From Nitriliruptor sp040882075 (GTDB taxonomy: Bacteria; Actinomycetota; Nitriliruptoria; Nitriliruptorales; Nitriliruptoraceae): a stretch of DNA of 6,836 bases. A program made the position numbers and the translations under genes. The DNA lies in assembly GCF_040882075.1 (NCBI RefSeq), contig NZ_JBBEBZ010000036.1:1-6836 (forward strand). The letters are read 5' to 3'. Positions 6,102-6,836 of the stretch are shown piece by piece (within the stretch, counting starts at the first letter, position 1; the number at the start of each line of letters is the position of its first letter). Below the pieces are notes generated by a model, which was not told where the DNA came from, made no database searches, and saw only the letters and a list, made by a program, of their open reading frames with translations.

Positions 6102-6581
6102 TCAGCGGAGGTGTCGGGAACTTCTTCCAACCCAGACATGTCCGGTGGCGCGCTCCCCTGACACCTCGGTCGCCGAATCCTGCCGAGGGATCCGGCAGGT
6201 CACCGCACCCGGGTCAGCGCACAGACCTTCGGGCGGAACGACGTGCCCCCGACCGCGGCAGGCTCGTGTAGCCCGCGCCGTCCCGTGCGCGGGCGAACCC
6301 AGCGGGCTGGGATCGTCGACGCCGTCCTGCTCGCTCAACCTGTGCAGCAGGTCCAAGGACTCCTCGTCGTAGCCCGTGCCGATGGCAGTCGTCCGGACCA
6401 GGCACGCCGCAGGACCGTGCGTCGTCTGTCCAAACGGGCCCCGCGCCTGATGCTCGGCCGCGGGGACGACAACAGCCGCGCCGTGGAGATTCGCGAACCC
6501 CTCGTGGCTGAACAAGCCATCCGATGAGACCGGCCGGCTCGAGCGGCATCGCCGCGTAACGCCCGATACAGGGAGCAGCAC
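6102..6581 (-). other. Low-confidence open reading frame upstream of the operon
   Basis: An open frame of up to 159 codons runs from ATG 6581 to TGA at 6104-6102. Its middle part, for example LFSHEGFANLHGAAVVVP and GYDEESLDLLHRLSEQDGVDD, uses codons ending almost always in G or C, as real genes here do. The first 20 codons and the last 40 look random, and the 3' end runs across the promoter-like motif of the operon (6136-6164). No good ribosome-binding site precedes ATG 6581. Another - strand start, ATG 6604, begins MHWYDPRLCC in a different frame, which would require a frameshift to join. No family is recognised. It may be a decayed gene, a small gene that ends before the motif, or chance; the opposite strand is also open over 6243-6527. 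Confidence 0.25.
6136..6164 (-). promoter_or_regulatory. Putative ECF-type promoter/operator of the lipoprotein-efflux operon (copy 2 of shared motif)
   Basis: On the - strand this reads GTGTCAGG, an 11-nt spacer, then CCGGACATGT, matching copy 1 in front of the sigma gene. Similarity continues upstream: GCGACCGA-GGTGTCAGG here against GCAACCGATGGGTGTCAGG there. A start a few bases past the -10-like block would give a 5' untranslated region of roughly 75 nt before ATG 6054. The right block, CCGGACATGTCTGG, has 12 of 14 symmetric positions with a perfect GACATGTC core. Binding by a dimeric regulator is thus also possible. Confidence 0.5.
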
Positions 6582-6604
6582 AGCCGCGGGTCGTACCAGT
6601 GCAT

Positions 6605-6836
6605 AACCGCCGTTGTTGCTCGGTCTTGAGACGTCAGAAGTGGTGAGTCACGGCCGCCCAAGGGTCCGGAAGCGTGACGGTCCTGACGACGGACCTTGCG
6701 GCGCATGTCCGGAAGCGCGGAACGACGGGTGTGGGACCGAACTCCCGATATCCGCTGGCGAGGTCCCCAAGGCGTTCACGCGCGGGGGGGGATCAACGGC
6801 TGGCTTCCGAGAAGTGCGTATTACCGGAGCTGAGCA
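6605..6836. other. No gene recognised at the right edge
   Basis: No convincing coding frame, RNA gene or terminator is visible here. The stretch holds an 11-bp direct repeat GTCCGGAAGCG (6664-6674 and 6707-6717), a weaker partial match on the - strand to the motif in front of the operon (GTCAGG-N12-CCGGAC, 6687-6664), and a run of eight G at 6784-6791. It is probably intergenic, or decayed sequence between the operon and whatever lies beyond the window. Confidence 0.4.

Noticed and set aside
6679..6695. GGTCC-N7-GGACC hairpin
   Set aside because: Only a 5-bp stem with no following T run; not enough for a terminator.
6784..6791. Run of eight G
   Set aside because: Isolated homopolymer in G+C-rich DNA; no coding context in which slippage could matter.

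Overview
The window is strongly G+C rich. Most starts are GTG, gene ends overlap, and the codons favour G or C at the third position. With a Sec lipoprotein, a membrane-fusion protein carrying a peptidoglycan-binding domain, and an ECF sigma factor paired with a membrane protein, this points to a high-GC Gram-positive bacterium (Actinobacteria). The genus cannot be read from the sequence.

Layout. On the + strand, bases 1-185 are the 3' end of an IS30-family transposase. Everything else that is clearly coding lies on the - strand. In the direction of transcription (high to low coordinates) the order is: a lipoprotein (6054-5116); a MacA-like membrane-fusion protein with a peptidoglycan-binding domain (5119-3746); a MacB/LolD-type ABC ATPase (3753-3076); an FtsX/MacB-type ABC permease (3066-1894); an ECF sigma factor (1817-1260); and a single-pass membrane protein with six extracytoplasmic cysteines that is the candidate anti-sigma factor (1248-379). 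The first four genes are joined by 4-nt and 8-nt overlaps and a 9-nt gap, so they form one operon. The last two are 11 nt apart. A 76-nt gap separates the two groups. Between the membrane protein and the transposase lies a short coding-like remnant. Bases 6091-6836, upstream of the operon, hold only a low-confidence open frame.

Main observation. The upstream regions of the lipoprotein operon and of the sigma gene share a bipartite element on the - strand, GTGTCAGG-N(11-12)-CCGGACATGT, with similarity extending further upstream. Its layout is that of an ECF-type promoter. Upstream of the sigma gene it sits so close to the ATG that the mRNA could be leaderless, which fits the lack of a Shine-Dalgarno there. 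The simplest reading is an autoregulated ECF sigma factor, held by the membrane protein, that also switches on the adjacent lipoprotein/efflux operon in response to an envelope signal. The right half of the element is also an imperfect palindrome in both copies, so a dimeric regulator is a real alternative. The substrate of the transporter and the inducing signal cannot be read from sequence.
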